A stretch of DNA of 64,000 nt from Gigantopelta aegis. Taxonomy: Eukaryota > Mollusca > Gastropoda > Neomphalida > Peltospiridae. The notes under the pieces were generated by a model. That model was not told the origin of the DNA and ran no database searches. It saw nothing but the letters and a program-made list of their open reading frames with translations. Shown here piece after piece: positions 55,123 to 64,000 of this stretch (its first letter is position 1; every line of letters starts with the position of its first letter). Position numbers and translations under genes: made by a program. Location of the stretch: the NCBI RefSeq assembly GCF_016097555.1, contig NC_054702.1:68696195-68760194 (forward strand). Reading direction: 5' to 3'.

Positions 55123-55558
55123 GGAAGGAAGGAAATGTTTTATTTAACGACGCACTCAACACATTTTATTTATTGTTATATGTCGTCAGACCACAGAGAT
55201 ATTGAGAGAGGAAACCCGCTGTCGCCACTTCATGGGCTACTCGATTAGCAGCAAGGGATCTTTTATATGCACCATCCCACTGACAGGATAGTACATACAG
55301 GTTCGGGCATTTTCGTTTAATTCGAGAAAAAACAGCCCCCCCCCCCCCCCCCCACACACACGTAATTTTTGTTTTTTTAAATGGGAGCCTGTACCCCTGT
55401 GTTTATAATATAACACGGTAATACCACGGCCTTTGTTACATTAGTTGTGGAGCACTGGCTGGAGCCAGAAATAGCCCAATGGTTCCATCGACGGTGATCG
55501 ATCCTAGACCAACCGCGCATCAAGTGAACGCTTTACCACTGGGTTACGTCCTGCCCTC
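55123..55558 (-). mobile_element. SINE (head i, tail a), reversed, with a 125-bp insertion
   Basis: Tail AATGTTTTATTTAACGACGC, core GCAGCAAGGGATCTTTTATA, head CACTGGGTTACGTCCTGCCC. A perfect 11-bp duplication ATCCTTGCGAA flanks it (55112-55122 and 55559-55569). Confidence 0.92.
55298..55422. mobile_element. Short poly(C)/CA element, copy 1
   Basis: It interrupts the SINE core between GTACATA and CCACGG. It begins CAGGTTCGGGCATTTTCGTT, has a C19 run and (AC)n, and ends CCCCTGTGTTTATAATATAA. A reversed second copy lies at 55657-55776. Confidence 0.78.
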
Positions 55559-55656
55559 ATCCTTGCGAAATGCTGTATCGGATAGGGTATAAAGAAGGCA
55601 GTCAGCAGTACAAATCAAAAGAGAAGAAGCGGTCAGAACAATAGGAAATTGTTATA

Positions 55657-55776
55657 TTATAAACACAGGGGTGTAGGCTCCCATTAATTTTTTAATTTTT
55701 TTACGTGTGTGTGTGTGTGTGGAGGGGGAGGCTGTTTTTTTCCCGAATTAAACGAAAATGCCCGAACCTGGATAAC
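55657..55776. mobile_element. Short poly(C)/CA element, copy 2, reversed
   Basis: ATTATAAACACAGGGGTGTA, then (GT)n and G-rich sequence, then ACGAAAATGCCCGAACCTGG; the reverse complement matches 55298-55422 apart from length changes in the simple repeats. Confidence 0.78.
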
Positions 55777-55978
55777 AACATTTATTCATATTAGCATTAC
55801 TACCAAACAGCTACATGTATACAGGGTTGCAAACGAATCACTACGCATTTTTATATAGATTACAACTAGTTTTAAGGGTAGAATGATGAAAATACATGGT
55901 AAAATGGTCTCAGGTTAGTTAATTTTGCCCGTATATCGCTATCGTTTTGCTTGAAGTTGAGGTTTTGCTCGAGAACTG

Positions 55979-56003
55979 GGGGGGGGGGGGGGGGGGGGGG
56001 GGG
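55979..56003 (+). repeat. Poly(G) run of 24-25
   Basis: A long uninterrupted G tract followed by AGTTGCTAGCCCCCTGTCCC. Confidence 0.92.
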
Positions 56004-56099
56004 AGTTGCTAGCCCCCTGTCCCCAATGCCTCGTACGCTTGTAGTTATAGATTCTGACACTTGCTTTAGAGAGGGAAAGAAGAAAGTCACACAGGCTAC

Positions 56100-56898
56100 T
56101 CCTTCTGAATAGCAGCATGGGATCTTTTACATATACTTTTACATAGACATGGCAGCAAATACCATATTCATTGATGGATCCACTGTATAGTTATTCGGTT
56201 ACAGCGGGTGTGGACATTTACCGATTTTCAGTACAGTGGTTTCCCCATTTTTTGTACACACTTCGGTTGATTTCCAGTAAATATTTAGCGCATTTTTAAG
56301 CCTTAAAGTACTATTTTATTCAGTGTCATTCAATAAAGAATGTTAACATTGTATATAACACAAAGTATGTCAGCTCTTTAAAAATTCAATGTAGCAGTAA
56401 TACAAATAAGTGTATACAGTATATGTTGACATTTATTGTTAATATATTGCTATATAAAACGTCATAAAAAGTACGTTTGTGTGTTTTTAATTGAAACAGA
56501 AATGTTAGACAGTATTTGGTCGATTTACATAACATTTATAGGTTATTGTAACTGCCGAGTTAAATTATATATAGTCATTATCATGAGAAATCATTTAAAT
56601 ATAAATTTCACGCATGTAATTCTGGGTAAATTTCGATTATCTGGTTGTCTTTGAGAGTGTAGTGGTTAATGAGTCACGTACATGTACGTGTACCAGCCAT
56701 AAACTCGGTGTTTTATACCACAGCACCATCCATGCATAATTAATTATGAAATTCATGTTCTATTACACAGCAATAATAGTTCATGTTTCACAGGATTTAT
56801 TTCAATAATTTGCATGTGTTTGAACCTTCACCTTGTATTGTCGGCAAACTTTGTTAATAAACAAAGACCTCTTTCAATATTTATTCTTCAAACTAAAC
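56100..56898. other. Intergenic stretch, nothing identified
   Basis: AT-rich, no supported gene or repeat family. Confidence 0.6.
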
Positions 56899-57118
56899 AG
56901 GGTTGGAACGTAGCTCGATGCGCGGTCGGTTTGGAATCAATTCCCGTCCATGGGCCCGTTGGGCTGTTTCTCGTTCCAGACAGTGCACCATGAATGGTAT
57001 ATTAAAGGCCGTGGTATATACTATTAAAGCAAAGAGCCTTGTCGTAAATTACTAGTACTGCGTTTGTGATCAATGTGATTTAGTGGTGTCGTTAAACAAA
57101 AAAACTTTAACTTTCTTT
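56899..57118 (+). mobile_element. SINE (head i, tail b) with internal deletion
   Basis: Head GGAACGTAGCTCGATGCGCG, B-box-like GGAATCAATTCCCGTC, shortened core, tail GTGATTTAGTGGTGTCGTTA. It ends 10 bases before the GNB1L poly(A) signal. Confidence 0.85.
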
Positions 57119-57127
57119 ACTAAACAT

Positions 57128-57133
57128 TTTATT
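57128..57133 (-). terminator. Poly(A) signal of GNB1L
   Basis: TTTATT on the plus strand (AATAAA on the minus), 46 nt after the stop codon. Confidence 0.7.
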
Positions 57134-57178
57134 AAAAATTAAAAATACTGTTCACAAATAGAAATACAGCGCCCATCA

Positions 57179-57852
57179 TCATCTGTATATGTCCCACATG
57201 GAGATGAGCTGGTCTTGAGAACCGCATGCAAGCAAGTTACACTGGGAGAAGTCCACCGACTGAACATTTTGTTTGTGGTAAGACAACACAGCCAAAGGCT
57301 TGAGGAGTTTCTTGAAGCTAAATATTCTGATGTTACAGTCCCAGCCAGCAACTGTCACAATCTTACTGTCCGGTCGGAAGACGATTTTACTAAATCCGGG
57401 ATTTGTGGCATTAAACTCTGGGCCTAAGGTTAATTTGTTATTCTCATAAATGCTAAATGATTTCAAAGTATTGTCAGCAGAGCCTGCTAGCCCTTTGGAC
57501 ATCTGTGAAGAATAGTCTAAACACATCACTGATTCTTTGTAGAGTTCTAAACTGTCTATCATCTTTGAGGTTTTTGTGTCCCACAGAGCAACATGACCAC
57601 TCTCGTAACCAATCAGAACTTGATGACACTGGTCAGACGAGGGAGGCGAGACAAGCTTTATTGCCATACACATGCCATATTTGGTTCTGGATGAATCTGG
57701 TTTGAAGAAAGTGACCTTTTCACCAGTGTCAAGGTCAAAAATGTCCACTTGGGAAGTGACGTCACTTGGCACTGCCAGGAGGCTGGCGTTAGAGTTGCTG
57801 CATTTGACAATGGCACTAGCACAGAAACTCTGTGATGTGCATTTGAAGTGAT
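57179..57852 (-). CDS. GNB1L: GNB1L exon 2 and stop
   Basis: Acceptor TTCTTTCCAG, TGA at 57179-57181. It holds the last four to five WD strands and about two thirds of the protein. Phase 1 in. Confidence 0.92.
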
Positions 57853-59954
57853 CTGGAAAGAATATTAAAATAGAGATAATTATATTCTAAACTGAGATTT
57901 TACTATAAACACTCTTAATAAATCACCATTAGTAGCACAAGTTGCGTGGGGGCAACCCAGAGCTAAAAGCTACGATCAAAAAAGAAAAAAAATGTTGTAT
58001 TTAACAACGCACTCAACACATTTTATTTATGGTTATATGGCGTCAGACATATGGTTAAGGACAACACAGATTTTGAGAGAAAACCCGCTGTCGCCACTAC
58101 ATGGGCTACTCTTTCCGAATACTAGCAAGGGATCTTTTATTTGCGCTTCCCACAGGCAGGATAGCACAAACCATGGCCTTTGTTGAACCAGTCATGGATC
58201 ATTGGTCGGTGCTAGTGGTTTACACCTACCCATTAAGCCTTGCGGAGCACTCACTCAGGGTTTGGAGTCGGTATCTGGATTAAAAATCCCATGCCTCGAC
58301 TGGGATCCGAACCCAGTACCTACCAGCCTGTAGACCGATGACCTAACCACGACGCCATCGAGGCTGGTAAAAAGCTACGATCAGGCCCCTTTACTACTTT
58401 TGTAAAGCAAAACAGACCATATAAAATGAGATTGTGGAGTTTTCTTTGTACATTATAGTTTTTCATAAGATCAATTGGTACATCGTTAGTACTAGATATT
58501 TATAAAATCATAAATGTTTCGTTCCACGACAGAGATTTGTAAACATGACTGTGGCAACTTTCATAACTATAGAATACTAAACGAGCTTGCTTGTCATACC
58601 ATTTTTATGAAATGAGTTTTGGTATGTGACGAATTTCATAAAAATGGTATTACAGGCAAGCTTGTTTAGTATTACAAACCAACTGCAAACAAGTCGCAAC
58701 GCAGAACTAAGCAGATGTCGAGACCTACTACACGTTATTTTTCTACGAATTGGGTCAGCAAGTGATCTACATCGCGCTCACGTCACGCCAATATTACACT
58801 AGTTAGATATTGAGCAATTGTTATGACATGAGCAATATCTTACACTGATGTGTAATAAAAGCCAGCATTTGTTTAAAACAAAAAACATGAAGTAATGGAA
58901 ATCAAAGGTTAAGGATTAAGAATTAAACGAATGAATGAATGAACGAATGAATGTTTAACGACACCCCAGCACGAAAAATACATCGGCTATTGGGTGTCAA
59001 ACTGTGGTAATGCAAACAATGTGATGATCAACATCAATATAAGAATTCAAGTGTCAAATAAAACAGTGTAAAGAACTGTGCAAAAATACAAATATCACAG
59101 ATAAATCAAAGTAAAAGTCCGTATCACGTAAAAATTGTAAAACTAATTCTGGATGGAATCGAAATGATTCCATCACATTTGTGTGTTCAAAGATATATTT
59201 TCGAGTTGCTGACAAATGCTTACACTCCACCAAAATGTGTCGCACCGTAAGAATTAAACGAATGTCAAACGTCATCTCCGGTAGGCAAAAACATATCTAA
59301 AATATGTATAAACAGTTATTCATAACATAAATATAATGGGTTGCCAACTTGATGCAAAAACACATCTAAAATACATAAACAGTGTTTAACACTTATTCAT
59401 AGCATAACTACATTAACTAATATAATTGTTTTCGTTCCAACCAGTGCACCACAACTGATCAAAGGCCGTGGTATGTGCTTTCCTGTTTGTGGAAAAGTGC
59501 ATATAAAAGATCCCTTGTTGCATTAGGAAAAATGTTGCTGGTTTCCTCTGTTGACTACGTATCAGAATTACCAAATGTTTGACATCCAATATTCAATGAT
59601 GCTCTAGTGGTAACGTTAAACATAACAAACTTTTAACTTTAACTATTATTAATACTAACTTTCTGGCTGCCATTTCGTCTCCTTATTTTCCCACAGAATC
59701 ACCAACCCATCTCGTCCCTGTGTAAGCAGTGTGGAACTGTCCACATCGACGACAGACAGGATGGTGCTACCGCCGTGTCCGTCCAGCGTGTCCGAGATTC
59801 TCCTTGTCTCCAGGTTCCACAGAAACACCTTGCCTGACTGAGTGCCGCTGTAAAGATGACCCGCTAGACAGGTGGGGAAGTGAACACAAGTTACGGGGCT
59901 GTTGGAACCACGCAGCACGTATACGGGATCCGGTGATGGGCGGACTGATGTCAT
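57179..59954 (-). CDS. GNB1L: GNB1L, WD40-repeat G-beta-like protein 1
   Basis: Two coding exons: 59660-59954 and 57179-57852, joined in phase 1, giving 322 residues (human GNB1L is about 327). The start MTSVRPSPDPVYVLRGSNSP aligns with the human N terminus. WD-type strands end in GKVFLWNLETR, GLVILWENKE, GHVALWDTKTSK, NTLKSFSIYENN, CNIRIFSFKK and QLISMWDIYR. SKIVTVAGWDCNIRIF and QNVQSVDFSQCNLLACGSQD are close to the human protein as I recall it. In vertebrates it is a WD40 scaffold linked to stability of PIK-family kinases; that role here is inference. The single intron (57853-59659) carries a SINE, an inverted repeat and LINE and SINE fragments. Confidence 0.92.
57979..58369 (-). mobile_element. 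Complete SINE (head ii, tail a), reversed
   Basis: Tail AACAACGCACTCAACACATT, core CAAGGGATCTTTTATTTGCG, GGTTTACACCTACCCATTAA, head TGGGATCCGAACCCAGTACC and CACGACGCCATCGAGGCTGG. A perfect 14-bp duplication AAAAGCTACGATCA flanks it (57965-57978 and 58370-58383). It lies in the GNB1L intron. Confidence 0.95.
58573..58673. repeat. Inverted repeat, 41-bp arms
   Basis: AATACTAAACGAGCTTGCTT with ATACCATTTTTATGAAA on the left pairs, with about three mismatches, with TTTCATAAAAATGGTAT and AGGCAAGCTTGTTTAGTATT on the right; loop about 19 bp. Probably a MITE. Confidence 0.8.
58929..59010 (-). mobile_element. SINE tail fragment with (GAAT)n
   Basis: GAATGAATGAATGAACG, then GTTTAACGACACCCCAGCAC and TCGGCTATTGGGTGTCAAAC; a related patch is at 50866-50930. 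Confidence 0.65.
59024..59280 (-). pseudogene. C-terminal fragment of a LINE protein
   Basis: On the minus strand from 59275 to the stop at 59054: LTVRHILVECKHLSATRKYI then FLRDTDFYFDLS, the histidine/cysteine end region seen at the C terminus of many non-LTR retrotransposon polymerases. No reverse transcriptase remains. Confidence 0.65.
59430..59642 (+). mobile_element. SINE fragment (core and tail b)
   Basis: CGTTCCAACCAGTGCACCAC, GTATGTGCTTTCCTGTTTGT, AAAAGATCCCTTGTTGCATT and TGCTCTAGTGGTAACGTTAA. It ends 18 bp from the GNB1L exon 1 donor. Confidence 0.85.
59660..59954 (-). CDS. GNB1L: GNB1L exon 1 of the coding region
   Basis: ATG at 59954-59952, donor GAAA/GTTAGT. Two WD strands are encoded. 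An acceptor-like AATTACAG ends at 59964, so a 5' UTR exon may lie upstream. Phase 1 out. Confidence 0.9.
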
Positions 59955-60091
59955 AACTGGAAACTGTAATTGATAATGCGAAGTATAGATTAGGAAAGCG
60001 ACCAGTTTTAAGTAAATATAATGGGGAACATCTTCATAATACGGCATATATTATCTGTACACTAAATTCGAAGATGATATAATATAACCTA

Positions 60092-60166
60092 GGGATGGTA
60101 TGTAACTCAGTGATAAAGCGCTCATCTGAGGTGTGATTTATTGTAATCGAAACCCACGACTGGTAC
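60092..60166 (+). mobile_element. SINE head fragment
   Basis: GGATGGTATGTAACTCAGTG, TAAAGCGCTCATCTGAGGTG and ATCGAAACCCACGACTGGTA follow the tRNA-like A/B-box spacing. The sequence stops where the LINE 3' end begins. Confidence 0.65.
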
Positions 60167-62235
60167 AACAAAACAGAACAGAACTTTATTACACTCTAAG
60201 CCATCGTTCGATGTCATTTGAGGAACACATATATACATACATATCAGCGTCAAGATAACAGGCTTCAATAAAACAAATAATTCATATACTGTACATACTA
60301 GAAGTCTTAGGAGGAACAGAAAGTTTTGTTAATAATAGTTATAAATTTACATAGCTTTCTAAGGATGCCAATTTTTTTACAATTGAAAAGCTGCTTAAAT
60401 TTATGAATATTTGGTCTAATGGTATAATATTTATGAATATATTTACATCTTTCTTCAGTAAATTTTGTACAAACAAATAAATAATGAAATTCATCACCAA
60501 CGTCATCAGTAGAACAATAAATACATTTTCTCTCTGCATATAAAATATTGGACCACCTTCCTGTCTCAGTAGGTAAAAAGTGATTAGCAATACGAAATCT
60601 AAGAAATACATTACACATAGTTTTATCCAATATATTAAAATACTTTTCAAAATTCAAGTTCTCTTTAAATATTCTGTAAGTTAAACCTTTATTAGCTTTT
60701 GAAAGATCGCTTTGCCAGTTCTGCAAAAACTGGTCCGAGAGTCTTTGTTTAACTAATGTTTTTAACCACGTAATTGACCTAAAAGTTTGCTTATCCCAAA
60801 TATTGTTTAATCCAAGTCTATAAAATATATCTCTAACATTAATAATCCATTTATGGTTTGTTCCACATTGTAAATAGTCATAAAATAATAGTTTGTAGAT
60901 CTGTACTGATGGCTTGGAAGGTTTATCTGTCAAAAGACGAGCCCAAAAACACACAATAACCAATGACAGTATAAGTAACAGTGGTTTTCTTCCAAACTCC
61001 CCATACAACGTATAAACAGGAGTACTTTTTCTTGCATTTGCTAAGTATCGTAAAAACTGGATATGTACATTTTCTAATACATTAATGTTATCAAATCCCC
61101 AGATTTCACAACCATAAAGTAATATAGGAACAACAATTGCATCAAATAATTTTAAACGATATTCAATGGACAAACAGTATTCATTTGATTTCTTTAAAAT
61201 ATAAAACATGGCTTTGCGAGCCTGCTGTGCTAAATAGTGTTTGCATATGTTAAATTTATTATTTTTTTCGAACCATATTCCTAAATATTTATATTCGCTT
61301 ACATTTTCAATCTCAAGAGTACCTAAGTGGAAAACTTTCTTATAGTCCTTTTTTGTACCTCCGAATATAACAATCTTTGTTTTTGTTACGTTTACTGTTA
61401 GTTTCCATGTTTTACAATATGTGTCATAAGAATTTAACATGTGCTGAAAGTTACTTTTGTTTCTTGTCAATAGGGCTGTATCATCAGCATATAACATAAT
61501 AAAAAGTGTTAGACCAATGTCAAGATATATATCAAAATCAAAAGCACTAATTGTAATTCCTTTGTACTGCTGAGACTTCAAATAGTCCTCCAAATCATTT
61601 AAAAACAAGGAGAATAAAAGAGGTGATAAGTTTTCTCCTTGCCTCACGCCAATGTCACAAGTGAAATATTTAGAAAGTTCACCGTTCTTTCTAACACATG
61701 ATTTAATTCCACTATACATACTATGAACTATTCTGAATTTTTTTCCATCAATGTTATATTTCAATAGTTTGGACCAAAGTCCTACTCTCCATATAGTATC
61801 AAAAGCTTTTTTTAGATCAACAAAAGCACAATATAATTTTTCTTTTTTTCTTTTTAACAATTCAGTTATTGCATAAAGTAAGAAGACGTTATCATTAGTG
61901 GAATAACCTTTTCTGAAACCAGCTTGGGATTCCGATAAAATATTATTGCTCTCAACATATTCAGTTAATCTGTTGTTAAGTATGTTCGTGAATAGCTTAC
62001 TAAAACACGACAGTAAAGTTATAGGTCTATAGTTCTCAACACTTCTCGTGTCTCCATGTTTTTTATATAAATTTGTAATAATACCAATCAGCCATTCTTC
62101 TGGGAAAATTCCACTGTCCATAATTAAATTAAATAATGTTACATAAACCAAAAGGAATTTGTCAACTGTAGTTTTGATATACTCCAAAGTCCACTGAGTA
62201 CTGTCCTGTCTCTGGGAAACTGAATGTATCGTCAA
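60167..62235 (-). mobile_element. 5'-truncated non-LTR retrotransposon
   Basis: A long minus-strand reverse transcriptase frame is followed by about 140 bp of 3' UTR ending AATAAAGTTCTGTTCTGTTT at about 60170. The endonuclease domain is absent, and the 5' junction is near 62180-62235. Confidence 0.88.
60307..62235 (-). CDS. Non-LTR retrotransposon reverse transcriptase, open but 5'-truncated
   Basis: About 640 codons without a stop. RT motifs in order: GIFPEEWLIGIITNLYKKHG, NYRPITLLSCFSKLF, SQAGFRKGYST, AFVDLKKAFDTIWR, GVRQGENLSPLLFSLFLNDL and the catalytic LYADDTALL. The thumb region follows (KTKIVIFGGTK, YKYLGIWFE), and the end has CIYCSTDDVGDEFHYLFVC, a zinc-knuckle-like pattern. An intact element would have an apurinic-type endonuclease first; here only the polymerase part remains. 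The upstream end has no ATG in frame, as expected for truncation. The lack of any stop or frameshift suggests a young copy. Clade (CR1, Ingi or Jockey-like) not determined. Confidence 0.88.
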   Translation of the reverse strand: MTIHSVSQRQDSTQWTLEYIKTTVDKFLLVYVTLFNLIMDSGIFPEEWLIGIITNLYKKHGDTRSVENYRPITLLSCFSKLFTNILNNRLTEYVESNNILSESQAGFRKGYSTNDNVFLLYAITELLKRKKEKLYCAFVDLKKAFDTIWRVGLWSKLLKYNIDGKKFRIVHSMYSGIKSCVRKNGELSKYFTCDIGVRQGENLSPLLFSLFLNDLEDYLKSQQYKGITISAFDFDIYLDIGLTLFIMLYADDTALLTRNKSNFQHMLNSYDTYCKTWKLTVNVTKTKIVIFGGTKKDYKKVFHLGTLEIENVSEYKYLGIWFEKNNKFNICKHYLAQQARKAMFYILKKSNEYCLSIEYRLKLFDAIVVPILLYGCEIWGFDNINVLENVHIQFLRYLANARKSTPVYTLYGEFGRKPLLLILSLVIVCFWARLLTDKPSKPSVQIYKLLFYDYLQCGTNHKWIINVRDIFYRLGLNNIWDKQTFRSITWLKTLVKQRLSDQFLQNWQSDLSKANKGLTYRIFKENLNFEKYFNILDKTMCNVFLRFRIANHFLPTETGRWSNILYAERKCIYCSTDDVGDEFHYLFVCTKFTEERCKYIHKYYTIRPNIHKFKQLFNCKKIGILRKLCKFITIINKTFCSS

Positions 62236-62259
62236 CGTCCCTAACTGTCTTATACTTCA

Positions 62260-63419
62260 AACCCCGTTCGGTTTGTTTTCTCGTGCACGATTCACGCAAT
62301 CAACATTCGATTTGTTGTCGTCTGCTTGTTGTTCATTTGTGAGGTTTTTCTTCACAGTTTGGAAACATTTCCATTAAAAATAAAGTTTAAACAAGTAAGT
62401 TACAAGTATCTAAATACAAAACTTTACAAACCCCTAAACCATTAATTTTACTAAGTCGTTTTTTTGTTTTGTTTATTCCTTAAAATTACCGATATCGGGT
62501 TCACCTGATTCGTAGAAATTGAGTTAAAATGGAGGAAGATGAATTAATATTCAGTGCGTCACATGACCTCACGCGTGACAGATCAAGAAGGACAAATCAT
62601 TTAATTTTTACGATTTTCGTGCCTCCTGTTGTTAGACTTTTTTTTTAAAATTATATTCGATTTGCAAAAGATATGCAGCATTTTTGTGCCCCCACTGTAT
62701 GTACTGAATAGTAAATCTAGTCCACTCAGAACAATTGTAAATAATTTTAAGTGTATAAATTTTAAATAATTGATAATCAATTCATTAGAAAATTTATATT
62801 TAACAAACTATTCAACTATTTACTGGTATGAATGTAATATCTATAGATCTGTATTGACATCAAATGTTAGCGATCATGGGGGACAACCGATTTCCGTTGA
62901 CAAAATTAATTTTTCCTTTTAAAAATATTAATCCAAGTTTTCGTCCACTGTGCGTATTTTAGAAATACTTTAAAAATTGAAAATGACGAACTGCGTATGC
63001 GCAGAAAGGTTATTTTTCCAAACGCATGTGCCCGAACGCAGTTAGAAACCACCACACGTTGTTGTTTACTGGATGGTGTTAAACTTTTGTTTACTAGAAT
63101 GGATTCATTTCACGTCCATGTTGTAGATTTCTTTCGTTAACTGACTGGAATATATTTTATTTCATTTACCGTCACTGAAAATATATAAATTAATTTAGTA
63201 TAGTATTCGTGTTTTTCCCGTTAGCCTAACGCAGTTTGGAACGTTGATGGTATATAAAATATCCCAGGGTAGGAATAGTCTATATGGGAGTAATGGGTTT
63301 CCGCTCTCTTTATTAATATTTTAGACACCGCAGTGTAAAATATCATGGCTGAGGTGTAGTTACGGGAGACGGGGAAAGGAACTTTGCGTTGGGGTAAAGC
63401 ATATATAATTAATTGTTTT
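62260..63419. other. Intergenic stretch, nothing identified
   Basis: No supported gene. It may hold a 5' UTR exon or promoter of GNB1L, but no element singles itself out. Confidence 0.55.
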
Positions 63420-63487
63420 TATATTTATAGTGTAGGCCTATATCTAATATATATATGTATTAGATATAGGCCTACACTATAAATATA
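63420..63487. repeat. Perfect palindrome, 30-bp arms, 8-bp loop
   Basis: TATATTTATAGTGTAGGCCT with ATATCTAATA on the left is exactly reversed as TATTAGATAT with AGGCCTACACTATAAATATA on the right. Confidence 0.95.
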
Positions 63488-64000
63488 TAAACATACCTCG
63501 GAAAATATATTAATAGTATACATGTATATGGATCTGTTATCATGTTTATACATTTATTTGTCTACGATTTTGCAAGAATAAAAATTTAAACTATGTACAG
63601 CTTGTATATTTTAGTACATCTTCATTTTTGAACAGTATACTTTTTCATAACTGGAGTTAGTTCCCTTGTCTGTTAAATTCAGACTATTGGTTCATGAACG
63701 TTAAATAAATGTCCAGTGCTAATAATGTTAAATTGTTCAAATAAAAGTCATGTAAATAAAAATATGGTTTGTTAATTTATTGGGAATCCATAACAGCATA
63801 TAGTTCACACATAAATACGGTCATATAAAATATAAAATTAATACCAATGACATTGGTATAACCAATCAAAGTTGCAGTTGCTCGCTAAACTACGACATGG
63901 GAAGCCCTTCATTTGGTTCAAGGCAACCTGTATGCTACATCTCGTCACGTGTCGTTGCGCGATACTAGCCGGTGGTTTCAACGCGATGAAGTAACCAAAT
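63488..64000. other. Window end, unassigned
   Basis: AT-rich up to about 63860, then more CpG-rich with CGTCACGTGTCGTTGCGCGA, which could be promoter-like. No gene can be supported. Confidence 0.45.

Noticed and set aside
59964..60047. Upstream extension of GNB1L to an ATG at 60047
   Set aside because: The added residues (MPYYEDVPHYIYLKL...) have no match to the family N terminus, and an acceptor-like site precedes the chosen ATG.

Overview
The window looks like nuclear DNA of a mollusc (probably a gastropod or close relative). Reasons: AT-rich sequence, genes split into many small exons with GT/AG borders, long introns packed with SINEs, MITEs and microsatellites, and tRNA-headed SINEs ending in (CTTT)n or AAACAAACTTTAACTTT, a repeat style I associate with molluscs. 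The species cannot be named from the sequence.

Region 1 (516-29335, + strand) is most of a ROS1/Sevenless-type receptor tyrosine kinase. I could join 31 exons whose intron phases agree at every junction, giving 1996 codons in one frame with a natural stop at 29333-29335. Domain order is beta-propeller, two FN3, beta-propeller, four FN3, transmembrane helix, kinase, long tail. This matches human ROS1 from its second propeller on, so the signal peptide, first propeller and first FN3 domains should lie upstream of base 1. The introns hold SINEs, a hAT-like MITE inside a SINE, palindromic MITEs and tandem repeats.

Region 2 (29336-42270) is 3' UTR and intergenic DNA with a frameshifted Tc1 transposon (30435-32037), several MITEs and SINEs, and several kilobases of featureless AT-rich sequence.

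Region 3 (42274-48532, - strand) is a complete five-exon gene for a secreted or membrane-anchored TPM-domain (MOLO1-like) protein of 253 residues. Its introns and upstream side are heavily invaded by SINEs, several nested in each other with readable target-site duplications.

Region 4 (48590-57120) is repeat-rich intergenic DNA: two adjoining MITEs, a LINE RNase H remnant, an inverted pair of SINEs, and two copies of a short poly(C)/CA element.

Region 5 (57179-59954, - strand) is a two-coding-exon WD40 gene recognised as GNB1L (322 residues), with a poly(A) signal just after the stop. A 5'-truncated non-LTR retrotransposon with a long open reverse transcriptase frame (60307-62235, - strand) lies upstream of it. 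The rest of the window (62260-64000) is unassigned apart from a perfect 30-bp palindrome.

The three host genes have no visible functional link; the ROS1-like gene is convergent with the other two. I saw no CRISPR array, operon or bacterial-type system. The most novel material is the modular SINE system (interchangeable heads, shared core, two tails), several MITE families I could not name, and gene-level details of the ROS1-like receptor (two dibasic cleavage candidates, long phosphotyrosine-rich tail, symmetric cassette exon) and of the TPM protein (possible GPI anchor).
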